From JAICIG01 sp035532215 (lineage in GTDB: Bacteria > Planctomycetota > Planctomycetia > Pirellulales > JAICIG01), in NCBI GenBank assembly GCA_035532215.1, contig DATKRK010000015.1:1-23009 (forward strand): DNA of 23,009 bases. The letters are read 5' to 3'. Numbering within the stretch: the first letter of the stretch is position 1; each line of letters starts with the position of its first letter. The position numbers were made by a program, and so were the translations under genes. A model generated the notes under the pieces. The model was not told the origin of the DNA. It worked only from the letters and a program-made list of their open reading frames with translations, and ran no database searches. Shown one piece after another: positions 22,004 through 23,009 of the stretch.

Positions 22004-23009
22004 TTACCGATCCGCTTCGAAGCCCCATGAATGCTTGGCGCCGACAACGCCCGCCAGCCCTGCCGCCGGTTCGTCGAGGTAGCCGATGTCTGGCCACGTT
22101 CCAAGAGCCGCGGCCGCGCCCGCAGGCGGCTCACTGCCGGTGCCGTGCGTCGGCGTGCCGGCCGCCCAGTCAACTCCGGTTAAGTCAGCGAAGGCGGCAT
22201 CCGACGAATTCTCGTCAGGCCTCGCTCTCGGAGAATCGCCCTGCGGACCTTCCCCCGGCGCGGGGAAGCGGCGAGTCGAAAGCCCAATGGCCAAGGCCAT
22301 GATGTCTTGCGGCTCGATGCCCGGCGGCAGGTCGGGCAATCCCAATAAATGCCCTACCTCGTGAGTCACCGCCGTCAGCAGGTCCGCGTGCCCATACGCC
22401 GGGCTGCCGGGCAGGGCGAGGCGCTCCGTCGGACCGTCGGCGACCGCGAAGGCGCCGCCGTCCTTTCGCCTGTCGTCCACGAACCAGCCGTACCCCGCCG
22501 CGTTGTCGTCGAGCCAGATTTCGTCGTCGGTCGTTTCGCCCAGCAGCGAGCCGGGCAGGTCGGTGATCTTGACCGTCGCCGCGGCAAGCCGGCTCTGGAC
22601 GAATGCCGGATCGACGCCGGCCGCCTCCCATTCGCGGGCGGCGGCCTGCAAAAACGGCCGCACCTGGGCCGGCGCGATCGACGCGGGCTGCGCGCCGCTC
22701 TCTCGCGGCGGCAGGTTGAGCATCAGCGAGGAGCCGCCCGAATCATCGTCCTCGATGATCGTCACGTCCGCAGAACTCGGCGAGCCGACGACATAATGGT
22801 TATCGGCTTCGAGGTTTAAAGAAAGATCCTCGTCCGGCTCGCCATACCCGTCGTCGTCGAGCAGCGTGGGCGTGACCGTCTGCGTCGTCTGCTGGTCGGC
22901 GAACACGACCGAATAGCCGGACTCCGTATAGTCGGTCCCGTCGACGGCCGATCCGCCCCAACTGAAATAGACCGTCACGCTGCCCGACATTTCTCCGCTG
23001 CGCGTGATC
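22004..23009 (-). CDS. Partial surface protein: Calx-beta domain plus matrixin-like zinc peptidase domain (C-terminal part)
   Basis: The frame runs open from the stop at 22004 to the right edge; an internal ATG at 22990 is not the start because ITRSGE, typical of a Calx-beta strand, continues upstream. The visible 335 residues include a Calx-beta module (FSWGGSAVDGTDYT to EPDEDLSLNL and ADVTIIEDDD, 22745-23008) with its acidic calcium-binding-type turns. A linker follows, then a matrixin-like domain (about 22250-22690): VRPFLQAAAREWEAAGV, ITDLPGSLLGE, IWLDDNAAGYGWFVD, and THEVGHLLGLPD (22331-22366), then a Met-turn candidate DIMA. The zinc motif is HExxHxxGxxD, with Asp where matrixins usually have His. 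The C-terminus lacks a sorting signal. The protein is probably a large secreted or surface protein with calcium-binding repeats and a possibly active zinc-protease domain. Confidence 0.85.
   Translation of the reverse strand, partial: ITRSGEMSGSVTVYFSWGGSAVDGTDYTESGYSVVFADQQTTQTVTPTLLDDDGYGEPDEDLSLNLEADNHYVVGSPSSADVTIIEDDDSGGSSLMLNLPPRESGAQPASIAPAQVRPFLQAAAREWEAAGVDPAFVQSRLAAATVKITDLPGSLLGETTDDEIWLDDNAAGYGWFVDDRRKDGGAFAVADGPTERLALPGSPAYGHADLLTAVTHEVGHLLGLPDLPPGIEPQDIMALAIGLSTRRFPAPGEGPQGDSPRARPDENSSDAAFADLTGVDWAAGTPTHGTGSEPPAGAAAALGTWPDIGYLDEPAAGLAGVVGAKHSWGFEADR

Noticed and set aside
1..23009. CRISPR array, phage defence island or secondary-metabolite cluster
   Set aside because: No regularly spaced direct repeats, no cas, restriction, toxin-antitoxin, NRPS or PKS genes were seen.

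Overview
The window looks like a chromosomal segment of a planctomycete, probably of the Pirellulales type. The evidence is a set of lineage-typical proteins: a cytochrome-c-like/DUF1549/DUF1553 protein paired with a Tat-exported DUF1501 protein, an ECF sigma factor coupled to a transmembrane Ser/Thr kinase, a surface protein with a LEPR-XLL-like N-terminus, a long 24-residue-repeat LRR protein, and a Calx-beta plus matrixin-like protein. The DNA is GC-rich and gene-dense, with short intergenic palindromic repeats. I see no tRNA, rRNA, CRISPR array, insertion sequence or phage gene. No single block clearly forms a new system; the most unusual material is in the intergenic DNA and in a few protein architectures.

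Layout. 1-313 (-): start of an unrecognised gene leaving the left edge. 517-1722 (-): Ig-like-repeat surface protein behind a leader that could fold into a branched RNA. 1723-2489: a 767-bp gap holding a cluster of hairpin repeats. 2490-5449 (-): ECF sigma factor then Ser/Thr kinase, joined by a GTGA stop/start overlap. 5667-7283 (+): exported LRR protein, separated from the sigma gene by a gap with a 26-bp palindrome. 7346-10324 (-): very large M28-type peptidase. 10482-10952 (+): GNAT acetyltransferase. 11236-11721 (+) and 11947-12630 (-): two small exported proteins of unknown role, convergent around a REPIN-like inverted repeat. 12912-14282 (+): winged-helix AAA ATPase. 14378-14671 (-): small membrane protein. 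14847-19639 (+): DUF1549/LamG/DUF1553 and DUF1501 pair with a second REPIN-like element in the gap. 19640-21904 (-): two-domain glycosyltransferase. 22004-23009 (-): C-terminal part of a Calx-beta/matrixin-like protein leaving the right edge.

How the genes work together. Two pairs are convincing functional units: the sigma/kinase operon (probable membrane-kinase control of a sigma factor) and the DUF1549-DUF1553/DUF1501 pair (probable exported machinery of the kind linked to complex-carbohydrate use in planctomycetes). The other genes look like independent units, many for exported or surface proteins. Dispersed palindromes occupy several gaps, and in two cases they sit directly before a start codon.
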